NCBI RefSeq assembly: GCF_001500125.1
Contig: NZ_LQIV01000034.1
Location: 124,001-188,000 of the forward strand
From: Mycobacterium sp. IS-1742
GTDB taxonomy: Bacteria > Actinomycetota > Actinomycetes > Mycobacteriales > Mycobacteriaceae
DNA length: 64,000 nt
Direction: 5' to 3'
A program made the position numbers and the translations under genes. Below, piece by piece: positions 7,462 through 16,017 of this stretch (its first letter is position 1; every line of letters begins with the position of its first letter). The notes under the pieces are model-generated. The model searched no databases and was not told the origin of the DNA. It saw only the letters and a list, made by a program, of their open reading frames with translations.

Positions 7462-8658
7462 CTAGATCTGGCCGTGGCGGGGCGGGTGCGTGCCCGCGAG
7501 CGTGTAGCGGCCGATGTGCTGCAGCTTCCACCGCACCGGGTCGTGCAGCGTGTGCGTGCGCGCGTCGCGCCAGTAGCGGGACAGGTTGCCCGAGACCGAA
7601 GCGCTTCGCGTACCGCCCAATTCGAACAGCCCGGTCGACGCCTCCAGCGACGCGCGCACCGCGGCCACCTTCACGACGGCCACGGCCACCGACGCCGCGG
7701 CCGCCGACTCGTCGGTCAGGTGCTCGGTCGCGACATCCACCGCGCGGGCGGCGTCGGCGAGCAGGGCCTGCGCCCCGCGGACTGTCACCGTCAACTCGGC
7801 GGCGGCCTGGATCAGCGTCGGATCGTCGACCGCCGTCGCGACGTTCGCCTCGAAGTGCGGGCGCGCGCGTTCCGCCTGGCGTACCCCGGCGGCCAGCGCA
7901 CCCGTCGCGATGCCGACATCGATCGCGCTGTGCAGCAACTGTGCTCGCGCGCCATAGGTCGTCGGCTCGGAGAAGATCGGGGAGAACGGCACGACGTGTT
8001 CGTCGGGCACCGCGACGTCGGTCAGCGTCACGGTGCCCGACGCCGTCGTCCGCTGGCCCATCCCCTCCCAGTCGTCGACGATCGAGACGCCGGCCGCATC
8101 GCGCGGGACGAACGCGACCGCCTTGGGCGTCGACGCCGTCGGCACCGACCCGTCGTCCAGCGACGCCCGCACGACCACCCAGTCCGCGAACAGCGCACCC
8201 GTCGAGTAGAACTTGCGTCCCGTCAGCAGGTGGTCACCCGACGGGTTCCGGGTCAGCGTGGTCGTGTCGACGTCGATCGGATGCGGCCCGCGTTCGGACT
8301 GTGCGTTCACCAGCAGTGCGCCGTCGAGCACCTGCCGGTAGAAGTAGGCCTGCTGGGCGGCGGTGCCCTGCAACCGCAGTGCTTCGAGGAACACGAAATG
8401 CGAGTGCGGGATCTGCGCCAGCGACGGGTCGGCGTGGGCGATCAGCCGGAACACCTCGGCCAGCACGGTCGCGGGCGCGTCGATGCCGCCGTGCTCGACC
8501 GGCACCGAGATCGCCAGCAGCCCCGACTCTTTCAGTGCGCGGACCTGCTCGTGCGGGAGTTGCCGCTCGGCGTCGCGAGCGGAGGCCTCGGCGTCGAACT
8601 CCGCGGACAGCTTCGCCGCGACGTCGAGTGCGTCGTCGGCGGTGGCGATCACCGTCAT
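7462..8658 (-). CDS. SfnB/DszC-like flavin-dependent monooxygenase (acyl-CoA dehydrogenase fold)
   Basis: This 398-residue protein has the acyl-CoA dehydrogenase fold: an N-terminal helical domain (AKLSAEFDAEASARDAERQL), a middle with TGRKFYSTGALFADWVVVRA and WEGMGQRTTASGTVTLTDV, and a C-terminal helical bundle ending YWRDARTHTLHDPVRWK. These last two signatures are typical of the DszC/SfnB branch, which hydroxylates sulfur compounds with reduced flavin rather than oxidising acyl-CoA. It overlaps the upstream SsuD-like gene by ATGA. It is the last gene of a three-gene operon probably serving organosulfur use; the exact substrate is unknown. Confidence 0.8.
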   Translation of the reverse strand: MTVIATADDALDVAAKLSAEFDAEASARDAERQLPHEQVRALKESGLLAISVPVEHGGIDAPATVLAEVFRLIAHADPSLAQIPHSHFVFLEALRLQGTAAQQAYFYRQVLDGALLVNAQSERGPHPIDVDTTTLTRNPSGDHLLTGRKFYSTGALFADWVVVRASLDDGSVPTASTPKAVAFVPRDAAGVSIVDDWEGMGQRTTASGTVTLTDVAVPDEHVVPFSPIFSEPTTYGARAQLLHSAIDVGIATGALAAGVRQAERARPHFEANVATAVDDPTLIQAAAELTVTVRGAQALLADAARAVDVATEHLTDESAAAASVAVAVVKVAAVRASLEASTGLFELGGTRSASVSGNLSRYWRDARTHTLHDPVRWKLQHIGRYTLAGTHPPRHGQI

Positions 8659-9824
8659 CGCGTCGCGCCGATGAACGGGATGTGCGCCGGTGACGCCGAC
8701 GTGGCCTGGCCCTTGAACAGCCCGCGCTCGCGCAGGATCGGCACGACGCCCTCGCCGAACCAGAACAACTCCTCGAGGTGCGGATAGCCGGAGAAGATGA
8801 ACTCGTCGATACCGATCTCGGCGTATTCGGCGATCCGGTCGGCCACCTCGGCGTGGCTGCCGACCAGCGCCGTGCCGGCGCCGCCGCGCACCAGGCCCAC
8901 ACCGGCCCACAGGTTCGGGGCGACCTCGAGGGTGCGGGCGTCGTTCCAGCTGCCGTTGCGCCGGTTCTCCTCGTGCAGGGCGAGCATCCGCTTCTGGCCC
9001 TCGGACTGGCTGCGGTGCAACCCTTCCTGCGCCTTGCGGACGGTGTCCTCGTCGAGTGCGGCGACCAGTCTGTCGGCCTGCTGCCACGCCTCGTCGGCGG
9101 TGTCGCGGGAGATGGTGTGCAGGCGGATGCCGAAGCGGACCTGGCGACCCTCCGCTTCGGCCAGCCGGCGGATCCAGTCGATCTTCTCGGCCACCGCCGC
9201 CGGCGGTTCGCCCCACGTCAAGTAGACGTCGGCGTGTCTGGCGGCGACCGGCCCCGCGGCGGCCGAGCTGCCGCCGAAGTACAACGGCGGCACCGGGTTC
9301 GGCAGCGTCGGGATCGCCGCGTTCTCGACCTGGATGTGCTCGCCGTCGAGCGACACCGTCTCACCCGCCCACAGGCGGCGCACCACCTCGAGAAACTCGT
9401 CGCAGCGCTGGTAGCGGCCGTCCTTGTCGAGGTGGTCGCCGAACGCGCGCTGCTCGTGCGCCTCGCCGCCGACGACGACGTTGAGCAGTATGCGGCCCGG
9501 CGCGTGCCGGGCGAACGTCGCGGCCATCTGCGCCGACAGCGTCGGGCTGACCAGGCCGGGGCGGAACGCGACGAGGAAGGCCAGCGACGTGGTCTCGCGG
9601 GCCAGCAGCGCCGCGGTGATGAACGCGTCCTCGCACCACGCGCCCGTCGGGATCAGCGCGCCGGTGAAGCCGAACGACTCCGCCGCCCGCACGATCGACC
9701 CGAGGTAGTCGATCGACGCGTCGCGGTCACCGTGGGCCGCGCCCGCGGGCATGCCGTGACCGCCGCCGACGATCAGCCTGCTGTCGCCGTAGGTGGGCAG
9801 GAACCAGTGCAAGTGGATGGTCAT
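8655..9824 (-). CDS. SsuD-like FMNH2-dependent (alkane)sulfonate monooxygenase family
   Basis: This 389-residue LLM-fold protein starts MTIHLHWFLPTYGDSR, a beginning seen in SsuD/SfnG-type monooxygenases. Signatures include GALIPTGAWCEDAFITAALL, LAFLVAFRPGLVSPTLSAQM, HAPGRILLNVVVGGE and PLYFGGSSAAAGPVAA. SsuD releases sulfite from alkanesulfonates using reduced FMN supplied by a partner reductase; no reductase is seen here. The upstream gene stops one base before this ATG (TGA C ATG) and the downstream gene overlaps its stop, so all three are coupled. The substrate is inferred only at family level. Confidence 0.8.
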   Translation of the reverse strand: MTIHLHWFLPTYGDSRLIVGGGHGMPAGAAHGDRDASIDYLGSIVRAAESFGFTGALIPTGAWCEDAFITAALLARETTSLAFLVAFRPGLVSPTLSAQMAATFARHAPGRILLNVVVGGEAHEQRAFGDHLDKDGRYQRCDEFLEVVRRLWAGETVSLDGEHIQVENAAIPTLPNPVPPLYFGGSSAAAGPVAARHADVYLTWGEPPAAVAEKIDWIRRLAEAEGRQVRFGIRLHTISRDTADEAWQQADRLVAALDEDTVRKAQEGLHRSQSEGQKRMLALHEENRRNGSWNDARTLEVAPNLWAGVGLVRGGAGTALVGSHAEVADRIAEYAEIGIDEFIFSGYPHLEELFWFGEGVVPILRERGLFKGQATSASPAHIPFIGATR

Positions 9825-9825
9825 G

Positions 9826-11256
9826 TCAGCGGCCTCCCGCTGGTGAGGACGGCACGGTCGAGGGCCGGTCGATGATCGTGGACGCCGGCCCGCCGACACG
9901 GTAGCGCGCGCCGCGATGCTCCTCGGGCAGCCGGTCGCCGCGGCCGAGCAGCTTGTGGCGCAGCGTACCCGGCGCGTAAGACGACTGGTAGGCGCCGCGG
10001 GCGGTCAGCACCGGCACGACGTGGTCGACGAAGTCCGCGAACGACCCGGGCGTGACGGCGTAGGCGAGGTTGAAGCCGTCGACGTCGGTCTCGTCCACCC
10101 ACTCCTGGATCGTATCGGCTACGGAGACACCGGAACCGACGATGCGCGGGCCCATGCCGCCGATCTTGCCCCATTCGGCGATGTCGCGGACGGCCCACTC
10201 GCGGCCGTCGGGGTCGGCGGACTGGAACGCCGAGACCGCCGACAGGATCGCGTTGGAATCGACGTTGCCGACGGGTTCGTCGAGCCCGAAGCGGGCCAGG
10301 TCGACGCCCATCCACCCGGACATGAACGTCAACGCGCCCTCCGCGTCGCCGTAGGACAGGTACTCGGCGTGCTTGGCGTGGGCCTCCTCGTCGGTCGCGG
10401 CGGTGATCACCGTCGACAGGTTGAAGATCTTCACCGCGTACGGATCGCGGCCGGCGATCTCGAGTTCACGACGGATCGTGGTCACCGTCTCGCGCAGCAG
10501 CGCCTTGGTGGGAGCGGCGGTGAAGATGGCCTCCGCGTTCTCGGCGGCGAACCGCACCCCGCGCGGGCTGGAGCCGGCCTGGTAGATGACCGGGGTGCGC
10601 TGCGGTGACGGCTCGGACAGGTGAATGCCCGGGACGGTGAAATGCGTTCCCTCATGGCCGATGTGGTGGATCTTGGCCGGATCGGTGAAGATGCCGCGCT
10701 GGGCGTCGCGGACGACGGCGTCGTCCTCCCAGGAGCCCTCCCACAGCTTGTAGAGGACCTCGAGGTATTCGTCGGCGTGGTCGTAGCGGGCGTCGTGGGC
10801 GGGTTGGTCGGTCTGGCCCATGTTGCGCGCGGCGGCGGGCAGATAGCCGGTGACGACGTTCCAGCCGATGCGGCCGTTCGTCAGGTGGTCGAGCGTCGAG
10901 AGCCGCCGGGCGAACGGATAGGGGTGTTCGAAGCCGGTGCCGGTGGTGATCCCGAAGCCGAGGTCGTCGGTGACGTACGCCATCGCGGACACCAGCAGCA
11001 GCGGATCGTTGACCGGCACCTGCGCGGCCTGCCGGATCGCGGCCTCGTCACTGGCGCCGTACACGTCGTAGGTGCCCAGCACGTCGGCGATGAACAGCCC
11101 GTCGAAACGGCCGCGTTCGAGCAGCTGGGCCAGTTCGGTCCAGTAGTGCAGGTCCTTGTACCGCCAGGACTGGTCCTCGGGGTGCTTCCACAGCCCGGGG
11201 GACTGATGGGCGACGCAGTTCATGTCGAAGGCGTTGAAGCGGATCACACGAGTCAC
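9826..11256 (-). CDS. NtaA/DszA/DmoA-family FMN-dependent monooxygenase
   Basis: This 476-residue protein has the long-form LLM pattern of nitrilotriacetate and sulfone monooxygenases: IRFNAFDMNCVAHQSPGLWK at the start, GRFDGLFIADVLGTYDVYG near residue 50, the strand GFGITTGTGFEHPYPFARRL and GRIGWNVVTGYLPAAARNMG, and later PVIYQAGSSPRGVRFAAENA. DszA/DmoA members cleave C-S bonds in sulfones or dimethylsulfide. It heads a three-gene operon with an SsuD-like and a DszC-like protein, which together suggests scavenging of sulfur from organic compounds. No ABC transporter for sulfonates lies next to it. Confidence 0.82.
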   Translation of the reverse strand: MTRVIRFNAFDMNCVAHQSPGLWKHPEDQSWRYKDLHYWTELAQLLERGRFDGLFIADVLGTYDVYGASDEAAIRQAAQVPVNDPLLLVSAMAYVTDDLGFGITTGTGFEHPYPFARRLSTLDHLTNGRIGWNVVTGYLPAAARNMGQTDQPAHDARYDHADEYLEVLYKLWEGSWEDDAVVRDAQRGIFTDPAKIHHIGHEGTHFTVPGIHLSEPSPQRTPVIYQAGSSPRGVRFAAENAEAIFTAAPTKALLRETVTTIRRELEIAGRDPYAVKIFNLSTVITAATDEEAHAKHAEYLSYGDAEGALTFMSGWMGVDLARFGLDEPVGNVDSNAILSAVSAFQSADPDGREWAVRDIAEWGKIGGMGPRIVGSGVSVADTIQEWVDETDVDGFNLAYAVTPGSFADFVDHVVPVLTARGAYQSSYAPGTLRHKLLGRGDRLPEEHRGARYRVGGPASTIIDRPSTVPSSPAGGR

Positions 11257-11346
11257 CGCGAAATCGTTGCCGATGGCGCCGGGCCGGTCACGGGTTCGAC
11301 TCAGCGCGATTCTGGGGCGATGCCTGCGCCGTTCGGCGGGGAGGGG

Positions 11347-13710
11347 TCAGATCATCTCCCGGCGGGTGAGCCACCGCATGACCTGCCAGCCGATGAACAC
11401 CGGCAGCCAGCACGTCAGCACCCGGTAGAGCAGCACCGCCGGGACCGCCACCGCCGCGGCCACCCCGAACGCCGCGAGCCCGCCGATCAGCGCCGCCTCC
11501 ACCGCGCCGACACCGCCCGGGGTGGGCGCCGCCGAGGCCAGCGTGCCGCCGACCATCGTCACCACGGTCACCGTCACGAACGACGTGTCCCCGCCGAACG
11601 CCTCGATGCTGGCCCACAGCGCGAACGCGGCGCCCAATGTCGTTGCCGCACAACCGAGCACGATCAGCGCCAGCCGCTGCGGTTCGGCGGCCAGGTCGCG
11701 GAAGTCCTGAAGCACCTCGAGCAGCCTGGGCCGGACGGTCGTGAGCACCCACTGCCGCAGGCTCGGCACCACGAGGAACACCCCGACCAGGCCCAGCACC
11801 ACCCCGCCGATCAGATAGATCAGCGTGGTGGACGGGACGAACTTCGACAGGTCGGCCGACGCGCCCGCCACGAAGCTGAACACGATCAGCAGCGTGATGT
11901 GCGTGACCACCTGCACCGACTGCTGCAGCGCCACCGCGGTGGTGGCCCGCACCGCGCCCAGTCCGCCCTTCTGCAGGAACCGCGTGCTCAGCGCGAGCCC
12001 GCCCACTCCGGCCGGGGTGGTGGTCGCGGCGAAGGTGTTCGCCACCTGCATCAGCGCCAGATGCCGGAAGGTCACCAGCCCGTCGGCGCACGCCCACAGC
12101 GCGGCCGCGGCGCCGAGGTACTTGAGCGCCGACACGGCCAGCCCGAGCAGCGCCCACCACATGTTGACGTTGCGCAGCTCGTTGGAGAACGTCGGGACGG
12201 CGGTGAGGAACGGGTAGGCGACGTACACCAGTGCGCCGATCAGCACCAGCTGGATGATCTGGTTGCGGGTGAACCGGGTGATGCTCTCGGTGCTGATGCT
12301 GTCGGTTCCGGTCTGCCGCATCACCTCTTCGCGGGTGGCCGCGGCGACGGCCCGCGCATCGGGGAGCAGCTTCCAGAACCTTCCGCCCACCGCGTGTTTG
12401 GTGAGACGGCGCGACGCGACCAGGACGGCCTCCGCGCCGAGCACCTCGATCGCCGCGGCGACAGCCCGCTCCGCGCCGTGCAGTTCGGCGGTGGTCAGCA
12501 GCAGCTGAGCGACATCGGTCTGCAGCTGCGTGTCCGTCGCACCGTACTCGGCGTATCCGAAGCCGCCGAACAGCACCGTACCGTCGTCGACGGTGATCTC
12601 GGCCGCCCGCAGGTCCCCGTGGGAGATCGTGCGCGCGTGCAGATCGCGCAACGCCTCCCACACCTTCTCCGGCGGGGTGCCGACGTCGAGCGGCACCCCG
12701 TGGACGGCGTCGTGCGCGTAGAGCGCCCAGCTGCGCGCCAGCGTCCCCGCCGCCACCGACGACGTGTTGGCCAGGCCCGCCTCGCCGATCGCGATCGCCA
12801 TCAGCGCCCGGTGTTCGACGGCGCGCCGCAAGGAGGCCTGCAGCGGCGCCGTCTCCGACGACCGCAGCCGCAGCTTGCGCCAGACCTGCCGGACGGCGCC
12901 GCCACTTCGCTGGTTCGGCCCGTACATGTGCACGGTCGCGTGACCCTGGCCCGCGGTGTCGGCGGTCATCACCAGCGGGCCGCGGCCTGCCGGCCGCACC
13001 ACCGTCAGCGCGGTCACCTCGAATCCGCGCCGCGCCAGCGCCCGCACCGCGTCGGCCAGCGGCACCTCCAGGGCGGGTGTGCCCACCACCAGCACCACCA
13101 GCGCCCCGACGAAGAAGCCCACCGACAGCCCCAGCAGCGAGCGGGCCGGGACGACGGCGCTGACCACCAGATGGATCGGCACGAACGCCAGCAGCAGCGC
13201 CCACCACCAGCGCCGCCACCGTGCGGGCACCCACGGCCCCGAGACCGTCAGCACCGCGGCGAGCATCGCGATCCACCGCGGATCGTCGAGGATCTGCGAG
13301 AGCAGCGTGTCGAGCCGCTCGGACAGGTCGAAATGCCATGTCGGCGCCGCGATCCCGTTACCCGTGATCGACAACGACAGCGTCGCGATCAACCCGGCCG
13401 CGGCGAACGCGCCGAGCAACCGCCACTGCCGCACGATGATCAGACCGACCAGGATCACGAACGGCAGCGCCAGGATCGCGACGCCGTAGGCGAGGTAGAC
13501 CAGGTTGGACTGCGTCGGCGTGAGCACCCCGACGATCTCGGAGATCGACTGTTCGAGCGCGCTCCACTCGTAGCGGGTGATGAACGAACTGGTGATCACG
13601 ACGGCCAACAGCACCGTCGCCAACGCCAGGCGCAGGATGTCGTTGGTGCGTCGAGTCAGCGGCAGCAGCAAGCTGCCCGTTACGGCGATCTCCCGCCCGT
13701 CGACTCGCAT
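11347..13710 (-). CDS. Large membrane protein: kinase-like domain plus YbhN/AglD (LPG synthase TM) domain
   Basis: This 787-residue protein has about five TM helices at the N-terminus (residues 15-210), then a soluble region (about 240-440) with a degenerate protein-kinase-like segment. That segment includes LRDLHARTISHGDLRAAEI (catalytic-loop-like HGDLR) and DGTVLFGGFGYAEYG in place of DFG. A C-terminal membrane domain with NTFAATTTPAGVGGLALSTR and SAAPTPGGVGAVEAALIGG follows; this TPGG signature marks the YbhN/AglD family of lipid flippase-like proteins. Related proteins are found across mycobacteria; function is unproven, possibly lipid translocation. The sulfatase gene ends two bases before this ATG. 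Confidence 0.8.
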   Translation of the reverse strand: MRVDGREIAVTGSLLLPLTRRTNDILRLALATVLLAVVITSSFITRYEWSALEQSISEIVGVLTPTQSNLVYLAYGVAILALPFVILVGLIIVRQWRLLGAFAAAGLIATLSLSITGNGIAAPTWHFDLSERLDTLLSQILDDPRWIAMLAAVLTVSGPWVPARWRRWWWALLLAFVPIHLVVSAVVPARSLLGLSVGFFVGALVVLVVGTPALEVPLADAVRALARRGFEVTALTVVRPAGRGPLVMTADTAGQGHATVHMYGPNQRSGGAVRQVWRKLRLRSSETAPLQASLRRAVEHRALMAIAIGEAGLANTSSVAAGTLARSWALYAHDAVHGVPLDVGTPPEKVWEALRDLHARTISHGDLRAAEITVDDGTVLFGGFGYAEYGATDTQLQTDVAQLLLTTAELHGAERAVAAAIEVLGAEAVLVASRRLTKHAVGGRFWKLLPDARAVAAATREEVMRQTGTDSISTESITRFTRNQIIQLVLIGALVYVAYPFLTAVPTFSNELRNVNMWWALLGLAVSALKYLGAAAALWACADGLVTFRHLALMQVANTFAATTTPAGVGGLALSTRFLQKGGLGAVRATTAVALQQSVQVVTHITLLIVFSFVAGASADLSKFVPSTTLIYLIGGVVLGLVGVFLVVPSLRQWVLTTVRPRLLEVLQDFRDLAAEPQRLALIVLGCAATTLGAAFALWASIEAFGGDTSFVTVTVVTMVGGTLASAAPTPGGVGAVEAALIGGLAAFGVAAAVAVPAVLLYRVLTCWLPVFIGWQVMRWLTRREMI

Positions 13711-13712
13711 GC

Positions 13713-15515
13713 TCAAACCGCGGCGCCGACCCCCAGGCGCCCGAGCGCCCGGCGGACGAGGCCGACGCGGGCCCGTCCCGCCGGTGGGCGCCGGACGGCG
13801 TACGGCCACGGCTCATTGCGCTCCGGAACCGATTCGGCCCTGACGAGTTTGAGTTGCCGGCGCAGGTGTGCGCGCAGTTCGTGCAAGCCCGGGTCGAACC
13901 AGCGGTTGACCGCCTCGGTCGGGTCGTCGGTGAGGTCGTAGAGTTCCCACTGGTCGTCGAGCGGGCTCGCGCGGTACGCCTCGCCACCCAGACCGTTGGC
14001 GGCGAGGTGGCGCACACCCGGTTCGGTCCAGGTTGCCGGATCGTCGAAACTGCGCACCAGCTTCCACAGGTGGCCGTCGACCCGGGTGACGAGCCCCTCG
14101 AAGTTCGACGCCACGTGCGCGGGTACCCGGATCCGCAGCGGGCCCGGCGGATTGACGGTGCGCTTGAGCTTGCGGGCCAGACCCGATGCGCCGCTGTCGC
14201 CTTCGAGCATGTTGTCGCGGGTCATCAGGTACACCGCGCGGTCCTCGTCGGGCGCGCCGCCGTCGACCACCGGCATCAGGTTCCGGCCCGGAAGGGGATG
14301 GACCTCGGAGAACGATTCTGCGAGGGCGGCGGCAGTGGCGTCGACGTCGATACCGGCGGCGCCCAGCAGCGTCGGAACGAGGTCGACGTGCGAGGTGGGT
14401 GCGGTCACCGTGCGCGCCCCGGTGGCACGGGAACCCGTCCGGGCGATGACGAACGGGACGCGGGTCGCCTCGTCGTAGAGGTTGAACCACTTCTGGTGCA
14501 GGCCGCCGTGCGCGCCGAGCAGGTCGCCGTGGTCGGCGGTGCGGACCAGCACGGCATCGCGTGAACCCTCGACGACGGCGCGGCGCACCCGGTCCAGCGG
14601 ACCGTCCACCTCGGCGTGCAGGCGGTAGTAAAGGTCGCGATATCGCTGGGCGTTGCGCCGATAGGTGCGCTCCATCACCGCCGCGGGGCCGTAGCCGGAG
14701 TAGTACGCCTCGCGGAAGGCGATCTGCGCGGCCGGTTTGGTCGACAGGTCCTCGTCGGCGGTGGGCGCCGCGGGCACATGCGGAGGGTCCAGCGGTGAGG
14801 GTTTCACCGGGCTGCGCCGCACCCACTGCGGGAACAACACGATGTCGTGCGGGTTGACGAAGCTGGCCACCAGCAGGAACGGCCGAAGGGCATCCGCGTC
14901 ACCGGCGCGGCGTCGGGCGTAACGGTCCTGCAGCCACGCCACCACGCGGGCGGCGATCAGCGGGTCGCGGCGAAACCCGCTGTTGGACAACGCCGCTCCG
15001 TGCGGTTCGGGGCCGACCCACCCGGAGAACCCGTACGGGGCCAACGGATCCGCGTCGAGATAGCGCCGCACCGCATCCGGGTCGACCACACCGTCGTCGT
15101 CGTTGGTGTCCAGTGGCAGCCCGGTCGCCGGGTCGGTGACGTCGGCGTGGGAGATGTGCCACTTGCCGTCGTAGTGGGTGTCGTAACCGGCGGCGCGGAA
15201 CCAGTTGCCCAGCGTCGGCACCTCACCCGGGCGCAGCCAGCGCATGCGGGAGTCCTCGTACGTCTTGCCGATGCCGTCGGTCTGGGTGACGCCGTGCAGA
15301 TCGGGGAACTGCCCGGTGAAGATCGTCGGGCGGCTGGGCACGCAGGCCAGCGATCCGGTGTAGTGCCTGCCGAAGCTGACGCCGTGCTCGTCGAACCATC
15401 CGCGGCCGGGCAGCGCCCGGTCGCGCCAGGCCAACACCTCGGGCGCCTCGTAGGGCGGGACCGCGCGTTCCTCGTCGGTCATGAGGATGACGATGTCGGG
15501 CTTGATTTCAGACAC
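13713..15515 (-). CDS. Sulfatase (formylglycine-dependent type I)
   Basis: This 600-residue enzyme starts with the metal-binding PDIVILMTDEER and has the sulfatase motif C58-V-P-S-R62, whose cysteine is converted to formylglycine by a generating enzyme. Further signatures are GKWHISHADV, TADHGDLLGAHGGLHQKW and the metal-binding N-terminal aspartates. It hydrolyses a sulfate ester; the substrate is not known. No signal peptide is seen, so the enzyme is probably cytosolic. It starts inside the last 8 bases of the SRPBCC gene and is followed at two bases by the YbhN-like gene, so the three form an operon. The role with a membrane flippase-like protein suggests sulfated lipid or glycan metabolism (inference). 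Confidence 0.88.
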   Translation of the reverse strand: MSEIKPDIVILMTDEERAVPPYEAPEVLAWRDRALPGRGWFDEHGVSFGRHYTGSLACVPSRPTIFTGQFPDLHGVTQTDGIGKTYEDSRMRWLRPGEVPTLGNWFRAAGYDTHYDGKWHISHADVTDPATGLPLDTNDDDGVVDPDAVRRYLDADPLAPYGFSGWVGPEPHGAALSNSGFRRDPLIAARVVAWLQDRYARRRAGDADALRPFLLVASFVNPHDIVLFPQWVRRSPVKPSPLDPPHVPAAPTADEDLSTKPAAQIAFREAYYSGYGPAAVMERTYRRNAQRYRDLYYRLHAEVDGPLDRVRRAVVEGSRDAVLVRTADHGDLLGAHGGLHQKWFNLYDEATRVPFVIARTGSRATGARTVTAPTSHVDLVPTLLGAAGIDVDATAAALAESFSEVHPLPGRNLMPVVDGGAPDEDRAVYLMTRDNMLEGDSGASGLARKLKRTVNPPGPLRIRVPAHVASNFEGLVTRVDGHLWKLVRSFDDPATWTEPGVRHLAANGLGGEAYRASPLDDQWELYDLTDDPTEAVNRWFDPGLHELRAHLRRQLKLVRAESVPERNEPWPYAVRRPPAGRARVGLVRRALGRLGVGAAV

Positions 15516-15960
15516 GGGTGGACTCCGATCGCGTTGCCAGGGCGACGAGCATGGTGTCGGACGACATCTTCGCCAGCACCAGACACACCAGCCGTGCGGC
15601 CAGTCCCCGGATCCGGCCGGGTCCGAGGTCCACGGTGGTGGTCAGCGTGACGGCCGTCGCGGAGCCGTCGGGTCGCAGCGTCCAGCGGTTGTTGAAGCGT
15701 CGCAGCCGGCGGGGCAACCCGACGATGTCGTAGGCCAGCGTGGTCGGGGCGTCGAAGTCGGTGATGGTCTCGACCAGCGTGAGACGGCCCATCTGCACGC
15801 GGCGCGCGGTGCCGATCGGCCCGTCGGGATCGGTGCGCAGCAGGCACGAATGGTCGACACCGGACAGCCAGTCCCCGATCGCCCCGAAATCGGCGAGCGC
15901 CGCCCACACCGTCTGCGGGTCGGCGCGCACGATCCGGCGACGACTGATCTGGGCCACCAC
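15508..15960 (-). CDS. SRPBCC (polyketide cyclase/START-like) protein
   Basis: This 150-residue protein begins with paired GTG codons (MVAQISRRRIVRADPQTVWA), then has FGAIGDWLSGVDHSCLL, typical of SRPBCC/polyketide cyclase-like proteins with a helix-grip fold and a ligand cavity. A terminal amphipathic helix (LAARLVCLVLAKM) closes the fold. Ligand unknown. The 3' end overlaps the sulfatase start by 8 bases, so the two are co-translated. GGGTGG is the only ribosome-like site. Confidence 0.75.
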   Translation of the reverse strand: MVAQISRRRIVRADPQTVWAALADFGAIGDWLSGVDHSCLLRTDPDGPIGTARRVQMGRLTLVETITDFDAPTTLAYDIVGLPRRLRRFNNRWTLRPDGSATAVTLTTTVDLGPGRIRGLAARLVCLVLAKMSSDTMLVALATRSESTRV

Positions 15961-16017
15961 AGGGCCACCCTACGGTGCGGGATGCGCGATGGTCAGCAGT
16001 AACGGGCGAGTCGGACG

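Noticed and set aside
10621..13941. Very long plus-strand open frame antisense to the YbhN-like gene
   Set aside because: Rich in Arg, Gly, His and Gln with no domain; typical antisense shadow of a high-G+C gene with clear TM helices and motifs.
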